The position numbers were made by a program, and so were the translations under genes. Below are positions 20,562 to 29,693 of a stretch of DNA of 29,693 nucleotides, one piece after another; position 1 is the first letter of the stretch, and each line of letters opens with the position of its first letter. The stretch comes from Novakomyces olei (taxonomy: Eukaryota > Ascomycota > Novakomycetes > Novakomycetales > Novakomycetaceae): assembly GCA_016906335.1 (NCBI GenBank), contig JADEYG010000008.1, positions 1 to 29,693 of the forward strand, given 5' to 3'. The notes under the pieces are model-generated. The model was not told the origin of the DNA and made no database searches. It saw only the letters and a list, made by a program, of their open reading frames with translations.

Positions 20562-21502
20562 GTGGGCTCTTTGGCCAAATTTTCGCCAATTTTTGATGCA
20601 GGTTTGTCGCTGCGCAGATTAAAAGGCATGCCGACAAGCTGCTTATCCGGCTGCAAGTTCGGCATGTACGTCCTACTGAAAGAGCCATTCATGTGGGCTG
20701 CTGGGTACTGAGCTTCTTATTGGTGACGGGGCACGATTGCCTCACAACTACTCTGCTGCTCCCGCTTGTGTCAAAGACTCAGACATCAGCGCGCGCAGGT
20801 CGCCGCCCTCCCTGTATGCCAACAGCAGCTTTTATGCCGATGTGCTGTTTTGTGCAGTAATGCGATCAGTGCCGGAACCACATCAACGCTCGCCGTAAAG
20901 TCATAATATCAGATGCGATTCTGCAGCGCCCTGCACGACCCATACTTTCATACTCTGCGCGTGGACTCTGTTACGCGAGCAATCAGCATAGACAGCGAAG
21001 CAGTAGCGCTTTTCATTGGTGTAAATTAACATTCTCCCAGATAGCAGATGATTTATGGGATTTTGGTACAGTGCGTAATGGAAACACTGCACAAAGTCCC
21101 GTAAAGCCTACACCTGCCCTTGAACTTGATGATGAGTTGGATCCTACAGTGCTGCAACACCTGCAGATTTCCGAGAATACCACAATCAAGCCTGCACGCA
21201 CCGAGCCGCCAAAAGCTACCGACGCTTTAAATAGGACAATGACGGTTACTGGCTTGAATAAGGGAAAAGATACCAATGAAAGTAAACCTAAAGTTGCTGA
21301 ACAGACAAGTGACGACTGGCTATCGCTGTCAGAATCAACTTTTCATTTAGATAAGCGCGACCGTCTGCTCGAGACACTAAAGCGCCTGCGGCAAAGTGAG
21401 GACGCAAAAGTTTTGCACGCTGCTCAATTGCTTGCTGATGCCATAACTGCAAGTGAAAAGGAGTGCCCCGATATTTTAACGCGTTTGCTCCACGATGTAT
21501 AG
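20562..21502 (+). pseudogene. Uncharacterised coding remnant with helical C-terminus
   Basis: I do not recognise this protein. The most solid part is an open frame from 20861 to the stop at 21500-21502. It includes AFHWCKLTFSQIADDLWDFG and a linker rich in T, P and K. Then follows an amphipathic, coiled-coil-prone C-terminus (DKRDRLLETLKRLRQSEDAK, LLADAITASEKECPDILTRL). Upstream, coding-like text continues in other frames (SLYANSSFYADVLFCAVMRS at about 20813-20872; SALHDPYFHTLRVDSVTRAI at about 20924-20983), so a spliced or decayed gene of about 900 bases is likely. There is no clear ATG. It lies between the HNH relic and an AT-rich spacer. Confidence 0.4.
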
Positions 21503-22186
21503 AGAGGTTCAACATCCAGGTGAGATTGTGGCCTTTTTATCGAGATTTATGTTCCATTCGCCTGTGATTATTTGTAGTTTGTTCAAGAGTGGATTGTAGA
21601 ACGTGGAGGTTTTGACGAGATCAATTTGGCCGTTTGCACGCCGTCTCACCGTATTAGTTGAAATCTTTATGGCCAAACTGTAATAGATTACATAACGTAT
21701 CAAAATGTGCAAGCTCAATCGTGCAGTCATCGAAGCGATTACTAAACAAGCACAACAAGTGTCTCATGAGCACCTTGCATTATTTGGACAACAAAAGATT
21801 TCGTCTCTTGATTTTGGTAGGCAAAGTAACGATGCCGTCTCACGTGCGCAACCTTCATGGATAAACTGTAAAACTCGTGCATAAACGAAAATATTAATAG
21901 TTTAAAAAGATGCATTCTATCGTGTTCATTGCAGACTGTTGGATTGCAGACTGTTGGAAATAATCAAAATAATACTAAGGATTGATCTACGTTTAGTGAT
22001 TTAAATAGAAAACTATATAAGTACAGGTAGCACCTAGATTCAAATTTAGATGGCATTCAAGCTAATTCACTGCTTATAAAACACAACTTTCCAACACAAA
22101 CTAATAGGATGCAACACGCTTTAAATACGTGCAAATAACTGCATGGCCTCTACTCGAAACTGTAATTTGAATGTCAAATAATCCAT
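21503..22186. other. AT-rich spacer, nothing recognised
   Basis: About 680 bases with only short open frames and no clear motifs. Confidence 0.4.
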
Positions 22187-23030
22187 TCATGCACACATGC
22201 TGTAATTAATTACCAAGCCCATGCTAACAAGCAATTCATATTTACGCGTGACAGGCAACCTTGCTTCCATTAATTTTGGATACCACAGGTTTGTTTGTGG
22301 AAGAGCGTTTTTATGAGAGGAATTCTGGTCTACAGCCATGCTTTCAGCTGCTGTGCCGATGAGCAGCTTTTTGTTATTGAGCAACATGGTTTGGTCGAAT
22401 TGTTGGAGAGCTCGGAATAGCCATAATTTAATCCTTCATATTGACTCAAAGCACTTGGGATGTAAGTGCATACATCACATGGCGGCTGTTTCCTGTATCA
22501 AGGTTCCAGGCACCAATGTTTTGCCTCGCGCTATGCGCATAAGAATCGGGTATGAGATAAAAGTTGCCTTCCTTGTCCCAGCCTCATAAATCAGCCAGTC
22601 CACCTGAACAGTGGCAGGTCAAAACGATGGACGGAAGCCGGCACTCGAACGCAACCCACTCATACTTATTTCTTTCGGCTAAAGCCACATTCCAGCCAAC
22701 ACGCCATTCCAACAAATAATACTGTATCAGTCACGACTTCCCCTTACTTCGACATATTTCTTGCCAGCTATCGTCGCCATGTCACCGCCACTGCCACAGC
22801 TATTTCTATATTACTCCAGCGCTCATACAGTCCCTTCGCCACTGGTGCTGCCATGCGACGGAGTTGGAATCGCCAGCAATAACTGGAATTGTGGAGGCAG
22901 GAACTCCGTCAAAAATATTACTTGATTTCTGTCCGTTCAATACGCGAGGCTCTTGAATGCTCATGATGGGTTGTATCGCTATTGGTGAACTAATGGAATC
23001 AAAATAAAACGCCAACAATATGCTAAACAA
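22187..23030 (-). pseudogene. Uncharacterised decayed gene
   Basis: On the minus strand, coding-like pieces follow one another in different frames: SIQEPRVLNGQKSSNIFDGV near 22970-22910, WVAFECRLPSIVLTC near 22660-22610, a hydrophilic stretch DKEGNFYLIPDSYAHSARQN near 22585-22520, and KKLLIGTAAESMAVDQNSSH near 22370-22310, ending at the stop at 22187-22189. A plausible intron end (CCATTAG) precedes the first piece. I cannot name the family. Like its neighbours it is interrupted by several frame changes. Confidence 0.35.
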
Positions 23031-23127
23031 AATGCAATTTAAATATGCTCAATAATATGCCATAACTATGCCAGACTTTAAAGCCTGGACGAAAATGAAA
23101 GGGTATTATACATCACTGGCCCCCGGC

Positions 23128-25816
23128 CTACTTGACCCTTCTTGCCTTTTTCTTCGGGACTCCCTGGCCTTCATGAATTTCTTCGTCCTCCTGACCACCC
23201 TGATTCCCATGGTCTCTACGATTTTCATATTCTCTCTGGAATTTATAGCTGCCATAGGCTTCGTGCCTCTCTGTCCCCATGGATCTCGTAACCTCAGTGA
23301 CCTCCGTGGCCCTTCTGGCTTCCCTGCCTCCTGGCCTCCCTGGCTGACCTGATTGACCTGGCCTCCCTGGAGTTCACCGCCTCCTTGGACCCCTTTCGTT
23401 GCAGATTTTCCAGCCGCTCCACTTCGCTGCTCAATATATTGAGAATTTTGTCATACAATTCTTCACCTTGTTCGATACGTACGCCTCTTGAATCTTTCAT
23501 GAACAATGCAATGCGAAGCTTTTCCATGCATCCCATCAAAGGCTTATGGTCATTAGTGAAATTTTCCGACATTTCGCGCATAAAAATATCGGATTCTCAA
23601 CGATTTTTGATTTATACGCCGAGACCTTTGACATACTGGCATAGTTCCAATCATCATACGGAGAATTCTGATTAATAGGCTGTCCATTTTGGAAATAGTG
23701 AGTCAAAATCCAGTAAGCCACCCAAAAGTGCGACTCAATGTCGTGCATCATGGTATGATCTTCTCCGTCTAGTAAAGGTATCGCCATAAACGGCCTCGTT
23801 CCTGTTCTCTCCATCGCGCCTGACAGACCAGCTTGGCTGATCCTGATCGCAAACTCAAGATCAATAAGAAATGCCGCCGAGACCCTGGATTTTCAGACCC
23901 CTCATTCATCATCAAGTTCCCGATCGAAATGTCCCGGTGCAGAATATCATTCTTCACAAGCGACCGGTGGCCCTCAAGACATCCCATTATCCCTTTCAGT
24001 AGCTCTATGTGTGAACTTGCCTTGTACAATGGCTTCCCGTAGTCCAACACAACGACTCGTCGATGGACTCGGTTTTTGATTTTCGCATCCAAAGAATCAA
24101 TCTGCTTTGCTGGCGACGACTCTCCGGACCTCTCCTCCGCATTCTCCTCTATATTCCATAATGGAGATTTCGCTGACCGAGTACTGCTTCGCCGCATGTC
24201 AAGTGCTGAAGTGCCCGATCCGGTCGATCCTCTCGACCATCTTGCTCCAAGATCCGGAATTGCCTTTTTAGAGCTCCGGTCATGTCTAATCCATTCCGCA
24301 CATTGCTCATAAGATCGTCTTCCTTGCCATCAATGTGAACCACCTCATGGTGATAATATCGCGAAATATTCTCGACACCACGAGTACCCGCTAGCTTAAG
24401 CAGCTCCCCTTCTTCCCTTCGCTCCGGCTCCTGCCACGAGTCTTGATCACTCTGACTGCGCTCTTATCCCTTCTCGGTGCGCCAGCCTACCGTCGTGCCT
24501 CTGCACGCAATTCCGCTCGAAGTCTTCAACACTTTGTCAATTATAAGTCGCTCACGCGTCCGCCCTAGTTTAATATCGATATATCTATCTTTCTCTTACT
24601 GACAATTGTCGGATCGTAACCCAGCTCTTTCTCTCCCATCGTAAGGAAAAACAGCATCACGTAGACTATCAGGCCTGTTGCTTTGTTGATGTCGAATGCT
24701 TTTGATGCTATCGCCCCACATCGATCATATTTCCACACCCTCATCGACGAGTCGCAAAGCGTAAATCCCAAAACATATCGACGGTTATCCTGCGCTCGAA
24801 ATATTTCCTTTATATACTTTGCAAGGCCAAGCCATGCTTGTGCAGGGCTATCGGCCTTACGACTGCTTTTTAGCTCTCCCACAACCAAGACGTTGTTCCA
24901 TTGTTTATCAGCATTTCGCTTTATGAAGAAAATGTCAGGTTTGCGTGCGAACTTTCCAGGGAGAGGTTTATTCGCCGCAGACATTGTAGTTCGCCGCACC
25001 TCTGTGCCTTTAATTCGCTTGTAAATGTTGCTTATTTGCGTTACAAAACTCTTGAGCCAATCTAGCACCGCTGCCTCCTTCGCTGATTTGGGCCAATCCT
25101 TCAATTTACCGTTTTTGAAGAGTAAGTTTCTTGGTTTGCCTCTTAACCACTCTCGCCGATAGTTTATTGAGCGATTTTTTCTGAGTGGACAAAATATCCT
25201 CCACCTCAAAGTTGATATAGAAAAATTTAAGTTCAGCTTTGATTGCTCTTCGACCTCTATTGATCGTTCGCTAGAATTGTACGCAATAGAATTATATTGA
25301 GTGGCGTCCCAGGAGCTTGTTTTGGTGGCTCTTCCTTCGTTTGGCTTTGAGCTTGCCTTAATCGCTCGACCTTCCTTTGGCTTTCCGCTACAACATCGTT
25401 CAGTTTCTCCCAAATCTCTAAGTCGTTATCATGTTTAAATGCAGCCGTCAGGACTGGGGCAATGTCATGATAGTAAAGCCGGATATCAGAGGCAATGTCG
25501 TTAACTAGTTCACTTATAGCAGGTTGAACATCCTCCGCCACAGCACTCAACTGCGGAAGCAAGATTCTAGCCAGCCTAAAATAGTCTATAGATGTTAGGC
25601 ATAAAGAAAAATCGACGAGACCCAATCGTTACCTTTTTCATGGAGCAAAAGGGCATTATACTGTCCTGAAGGGTCTCTATAGCCTGCTTTGTCAATCCGA
25701 CGTAAACTTTCGTAAAAGTAATATAAATGCGGTGTAAAGGGATTATCGTTAAGCATTCGTCGAATTCCATCGTTTATCTCGACCGCACCGGGCTCTGGCC
25801 TTAAAGGTTCCGCCAT
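23128..25816 (-). pseudogene. FunK1 fungal-type protein kinase gene, frame broken
   Basis: FunK1 kinases are a fungal family of eukaryotic-type kinases, often amplified, of unknown role. From the ATG at 25816 the product begins MAEPLRPEPGAVEINDGIRR, as in the family. An intron at about 25593-25639 (donor GTAACG, branch CTAAC, acceptor TAG) joins LLLHEK to DYFRLARILLPQLSA. The N-terminal domain follows: KPDIFFIKRN, VLVVGELKSS, EIFRAQDNRRYVLGFTLCDS, ELGYDPTI. The kinase domain follows: ACRGTT (glycine-loop region), KDSWQEPERREEGELLK-like text, YYHHEV, RVHRRVVVLDYGKPLY, catalytic loop ILHRDISIGNLM, FLIDLEFAIRI in the DFG position, TGTRPFMAIPLLDGEDHTMM and HDIESHFWVAYWILTHYF. The tail is long, charged and repetitive, to TAG at 23128-23130. 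About 2.7 kb in all, a normal length. Some five frame changes separate the pieces, yet catalytic residues are kept, so decay is recent or part of the damage is assembly error. Confidence 0.85.
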
Positions 25817-25875
25817 CGCCGCTGCGGTCAAGGTGGGAACGCGACTCGAGCCAATGAATGCATGTTGGATATACA

Positions 25876-25912
25876 CTAGCTATTATTAGTAGTGACATTT
25901 CGACGAAAAGTC
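25876..25912 (-). repeat. Right arm of the 37-base inverted repeat
   Basis: Reverse complement of the arm at 19390-19426 with four mismatches. It contains GACATTTCGACGAAAAGTC (25894-25912), then TAATAATAGCTAG inward. It lies 60 bases upstream of the FunK1 start codon, mirroring the HNH side. Confidence 0.7.
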
Positions 25913-25984
25913 GTATTATTGCATAGAATGCTTCTTGTTTGTGAAAAGATATATTAAAGATTATTTCTGCCAGCATTTATAACA

Positions 25985-26022
25985 GTTAGTGTTAGGGTTA
26001 TGTAACTAACCCTAACCCTAAC
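25985..26022. repeat. Head-to-head telomeric motifs (fusion-like scar)
   Basis: GTTAGTGTTAGGGTTA (25985-26000) is followed after six bases by TAACCCTAACCCTAAC (26007-26022). The G-rich strand points right and is met by the C-rich strand, the order expected where two chromosome ends were joined. It marks the border between gene relics and the repeated subtelomere. Confidence 0.7.
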
Positions 26023-26053
26023 TTATTCTGGCTTACTAGATATATTCAAACCG

Positions 26054-26386
26054 GAATTATGGCGAAATTCCATTTTTATGTAATGTGATTCTTATTATGT
26101 ATAATTCTAGTCAGGGTTTTCGCTTTTCCTTTACGCCATAATTCCATTTCGAAAAATAATTAATGTATGAGGGGGGTCATGCCAATTTCCTTAGCATTCC
26201 CGCGAATTATGGCGTAATTCTAATAAGAATGGTAGGAGAAACGTGGAGGCAGGGTTTTTTAGGGAGAATTTTCCGACTAAATTCCAAATTATAATATGGG
26301 AAATTGCGCGGGAATGCTAAGGAAATTGGCATAAACGGGGGTAAGAACGACGTAAGAGCAAAAATAGTTTCCGCCTTAATTCCAAA
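26054..26386. repeat. Foldback (MITE-like) element in unit 1
   Basis: Contains a perfect 26-base inverted repeat, ATGCCAATTTCCTTAGCATT and six more bases at 26179-26204, against 26307-26332. Outer arms GGAATTATGGCGAAA (26054) and TTTCCGCCTTAATTCC (near 26368) are also inverted copies. The whole could fold into a long cruciform. It is non-coding; with no transposase seen, a miniature element is one reading and a structured subtelomeric site another. Confidence 0.65.
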
Positions 26387-26759
26387 ACATTGGCAAACCA
26401 TATTGCGGCGAGGGTAGGGTTGCTGAATTTATAAAATATAATTATTATACAAGATGGTCTACACATATTATAGCTATCTGATAATATAATAAAAATATTA
26501 TAGAGAGAGCCCCATAGTAATAAAGTATAATAAGAAAAACGTCAGAAAAATAAGAAAAATTAAGAGTGTGTAGTCCATGTGTAGAGGTGACAAAACGTCG
26601 AATGAACAAGTGTTTTTACAAAAAGTGTATGGTTGGATAGAGGGGTGCAGTAGGAGTGTAAATATATACTTGTTTACAAGATTGGATTAGTAATTATGGA
26701 GATATATGGGTTTAAAGATTTATAAAAAGCTCATGACGGCGCAGGATGCATTTTATGTG

Positions 26760-27400
26760 GCATTATAATAATGTATAGTAGAATAATTTATTGTAAAGCA
26801 ATGTATGTATAATAATGTATAGTATAATAATGTATGGTAATTTAATGTATAGGAATAATGTATGTATAATAATGTATGGTATAATAATGTATGGTATAAT
26901 AATATATGGTAGAATAATGTATTGTAAAGTTATTGTAAAGTAATGTATGTATAATAATGTATGGAGGAATAATGTATGGAGGAATAATGTATGTATAATA
27001 ATGTGTGGTATAATAATATATGGTAAAATAATGTATTGTAAAGTGAATAATGTATGTATAATAATGTATGGTATAATAATGTATTGTAAAGTAAAGTATG
27101 TATAATAATGTATGGTAAATAATATATGGTAGAATAATGTATTGTAAAGTTATTGTAAAGTAATGTATGTATAATATATATGTAGAATCATATGTAAATA
27201 ATATATGGCATTATAATGTATGGTATAATAATATATGGTGGAATAATGTATGGAGGAATAATGTATGTATAATAATGTATGGTATAATAATATATGGGGG
27301 ATTAATGTATGGAATAATGTATGGGAATTAATGTATGGGGGATTAATGTATGGAGATAATGTGTATGGGGGAATAATGTATGGGGAATAATGTACGGTGA
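26760..27400 (+). repeat. AT-rich minisatellite, unit 1
   Basis: Degenerate tandem array built on TATAATAATGTATGG with variants (AGAATAATGTATTG, GGAATAATGTATGG). Long open frames across it are repeat artefacts. Confidence 0.9.
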
Positions 27401-27763
27401 TATTTATTTAGGGTTAGGGTTATTTATGATCGAATGGAGTAGAGAATTATATTGAGATTGTTGGATATGAAAGGGAGGGAGAGAGTTGGAGTTGAGATAG
27501 GAAGTAAAGGGAAATAGAAAATGGGAATAGAGTAATGTAGAAGTTGCCAAAAAAATGTTTGATAAAGGACAGTTATTGAAAGGAAGATTGTTTTAATATT
27601 ATTTAGTATTTTATAATATTTGGTTAAAGTTTAGAAAGGATCAAATAAAAATGATGATGTAAAAGTTTTAAAAGGGCGGAAAATGTGAATAATAATAGAT
27701 TGAAGGGGTGTGAGGGGATGTGGAAAAGTGATGGAGATGTTAGGCCTAGATATATTCAAGACG

Positions 27764-28096
27764 GAATTATGGCGAAATTCCATTTTATGTAATGTGATTC
27801 TTATTATGTATAATTCTAGTCAGGGTTTTCGCTTTTCCTTTACGCCACAATTCCATTTCGAAAAATAATTAATGTATGAGGGGGGGGTCATGCCAATTTC
27901 CTTAGCATTCCCGCGAATTATGGCGTAATTCTAATAAGAATGGTAGGAGAAACGTGGAGGCAGGGTTTTTTAGGGAGAATTTTCCGACTAAATTCCAAAT
28001 TATAATATGGGAAATTGCGCGGGAATGCTAAGGAAATTGGCATAAACGGGGGTAAGAACGACGTAAGAGCAAAAATAGTTTCCGCCTTAATTCCAA
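27764..28096. repeat. Foldback element in unit 2
   Basis: Same structure as in unit 1, with the 26-base arms at 27890-27915 and 28018-28043, both still perfect. Confidence 0.65.
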
Positions 28097-28464
28097 AACA
28101 TTGGCCATATTGCGGCGAGGGTAGGGTTGCTGAATTTATAAAATATAATTATTATACAAGATGGTCTACACATATTATAGCTATCTGATAATATAATAAA
28201 AATATTATAGAGAGAGCCCCATAGTAATAAAGTATAATAAGAAAAACGTGAGAAAAATAAGAAAAATTAAGAGTGTGTAGTCCATGTGTAGAGGTGACAA
28301 AACGTCGAATGAACAAGTGTTTTTACAAAAAGTGTATGGTTGGATAGAGGGGAGCCGTAGGAGTGTAAATATATATTGTTTACAAGATTGGATTAGTAAT
28401 TATGGAGATATATGGGTTTAAAGATTTATAAAAAGCTCATGACGGCGCAGGATGCATTATGTGG

Positions 28465-29050
28465 CATTATAATAATGTATAGTAGAATAATTTATTGTAA
28501 AGCAATGTATGTATAATAATGTATAGTATAATAATGTATGGTAATTTAATGTATAGGAATAATGTATGTATAATAATGTATGGTATAATAATGTATGGAG
28601 GAATAATGTATGTATAATAATGTGTGGTATAATAATATATGGTAAAATAATGTATTGTAAAGTGAATAATGTATGTATAATAATGTATGGTATAATAATG
28701 TATTGTAAAGTGAATAATGTATGTATAATAATGTATGGTATAATAATGTATGGTAGAATAATATATGGCATTATAATGTATGGTATTATAATATATGGTA
28801 GAATAATGTATGGAGGATAATGTAAAGAGGAATAATGTATGTATAATAATGTATGGTATAATAATATATGGCATTATAATGTATTGTAAAGTAATGTATG
28901 TATAATAATGTATGGTATAATAATATATGGTAGAATAATGTATGGAGGAATAATGTATGGAAGAATAATGTATGGAAGAATAATGTATGGATGAATAATG
29001 TATGGGGATAATGTATGGTGTTAATATATAGTATTAATGTATGGGGGCAT
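28465..29050 (+). repeat. AT-rich minisatellite, unit 2
   Basis: Same TAATAATGTATGG-type array as in unit 1 with different copy number and order of variants, ending in G-richer variants (GGGGATAATGTATGG). Overlapping open frames on both strands here reflect the repeat. Confidence 0.9.
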
Positions 29051-29518
29051 AATATGAGAGTTGTTCAGTTAGGGTTAGGGTTATTTATTGGGATAATGTA
29101 TGGGGTATTATAATGTATGAGTTAGTTGTTTTATTAGGGTTAGGGTTATTTATCATGGAGTGGAGTAGAGAAATTTGTTGAGATTGTTGGATAAAGGAAA
29201 GGATGGAGAGAGTTGGAGTTGAGATGGGAAATAGAAGTAGAAAATGGGAATAGATTTATGTAGATTTTGGCAAAAAAAGGTTGAAAAAGGAGAGTAGTTG
29301 AAAGAAAGATTGTGATAATATTGTATAGTATGATATAGAATTGTATGTTAGATTATAAAGGGATCAAGCATAATTAAAGATATGAAAGATAAAAAAAGGC
29401 AGAGAATGAGAATAATAATTGATTGAAGTGGTGTGGGGGGATGGTGAAAAGAGATGGGAGATGAAGAAAGACAGATTTTGGAAGAGTTGAGGGAAGTATA
29501 TGGAAGTTGATGGAGATT

Positions 29519-29693
29519 GTCAGGGTTAGGGTTAGTCAGGGTTAGTTAGGGTTAGTTAGGTTAGGTTATGTCAGGGTTAGTGTTAGGGTTAGTTAGGGTT
29601 AGTTAGGGTTAGTTAGGGTTAGTCAGGGTTAGTCAGGGTTAGTTAGGGTTAGTTAGGGTTAGTTAGGGTTAGTTAGGGTTAGTTAGGGTTAGT
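29519..29693 (+). repeat. Terminal telomere, 10-base unit GGGTTAGTTA/GGGTTAGTCA
   Basis: The G-rich strand runs 5' to 3' to the end of the window, so this is a right-hand chromosome end. The distal part (from about 29587) is regular: three TTA units, two TCA units, five TTA units and a partial one. The proximal 65 bases are degenerate (TTAGGTTAGGTTATGTCAGG and the like). GGGTTAGTCA is the known Yarrowia lipolytica unit; GGGTTAGTTA differs by one base. Confidence 0.97.

Larger units (their letters stand above)
26036..27745 (+). repeat. Subtelomeric repeat unit 1 (1710 bases)
   Basis: Starts CTAGATATATTCAA and recurs at 27746. Parts in order: foldback element (26054-26386), AT-rich spacer with GTGTGTAGTCCATGTG, minisatellite (about 26760-27400), TTAGGGTTAGGGTTA (27408-27422), and a purine-rich tail (GGAGGGAGAGAGTTGGAGTT and onward). 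No coding potential was seen. The layout recalls tandem subtelomeric families such as Y' of budding yeast, but without an open reading frame. Confidence 0.9.
27746..29460 (+). repeat. Subtelomeric repeat unit 2
   Basis: Second tandem copy. The first 720 bases are almost identical to unit 1, with a handful of substitutions and small indels. The minisatellite differs in copy order, and the purine-rich tail (29150-29460) is clearly more diverged. Telomere-like blocks occur at 29069-29083 and 29134-29148, one more than in unit 1. The unit runs into the terminal telomere through a short purine-rich stretch. Confidence 0.9.

Noticed and set aside
23568-23576. Fourth copy of GACATTTCG within the FunK1 gene
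   Set aside because: Only the half-site matches and it lies in coding sequence; likely chance.
28457-28874. Long overlapping open frames of 84-135 codons on both strands with Tyr/Ile/His-rich products
   Set aside because: They are translations of the TAATAATGTATGG minisatellite; products are simple repeats.
26036-29460. CRISPR-like array
   Set aside because: Regular repeats here are telomeric or AT-rich minisatellite without unique spacers, in a eukaryotic chromosome end.

Overview
The window is the right-hand end of an ascomycete yeast chromosome. It stops inside a telomere made of a 10-base unit, GGGTTAGTTA with some GGGTTAGTCA copies (29519-29693). That unit resembles the GGGTTAGTCA telomere of the Yarrowia clade. 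However, the two best-preserved multi-exon genes carry 5 and 7 short introns of about 35-160 nt, usually with a CTAAC/CTGAC/CTAAT-like branch site just before AG. A fungal-type protein kinase (FunK1), an HNH_2 nuclease gene and a dienelactone hydrolase relic are also present. High intron density and such a gene set fit an early-diverging Saccharomycotina yeast (Lipomyces-like or Yarrowia/Dipodascales-like) better than a Saccharomyces-like one. The genus cannot be fixed from this sequence. No tRNA, rRNA, CRISPR or bacterial feature was seen.

Layout. Positions 1-8700 hold recognisable genes: the C-terminal part of a zinc-cluster regulator (82-708, +), a cytosolic GH13 alpha-glucosidase (911-2707, -), a divergent promoter with stacked palindromes and GATA motifs, a six-exon major facilitator transporter (3281-5363, +), and an eight-exon Zn2Cys6 regulator (5903-8686, -). 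Regulator, maltase, transporter and regulator side by side look like a carbon-utilisation cluster of the MAL kind, although the transporter is not of the classical maltose-permease type. The transporter and the second regulator each carry one apparent single-base frame break.

Positions 9000-18000 are a graveyard: a heavily decayed Ty3/gypsy-like fossil (-), a decayed zinc-cluster regulator (-), a possible solo-LTR-like segment, a broken dienelactone hydrolase (-) and a broken drug:H+ antiporter-type transporter (+). The last two are divergent around a short promoter that holds seven TCCGGYTGA repeats.

Positions 19390-25912 are bounded by a 37-base inverted repeat (33 of 37 matching). Inside lie a decayed HNH_2 nuclease gene (+) at the left edge, a FunK1 kinase gene (-, broken) at the right edge, and uncharacterised decayed coding sequence between. 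This bounded block is the most unusual unit in the window.

From 25985 to the end is the subtelomere: a head-to-head telomeric scar, two tandem 1.7-kb repeat units (each with a foldback element, a TAATAATGTATG minisatellite, a TTAGGGTTAGGGTTA block and a purine-rich tail), then the terminal telomere. Telomere-like motifs also occur internally at several places, including inside a transporter intron and across the stop codon of the dienelactone hydrolase relic.
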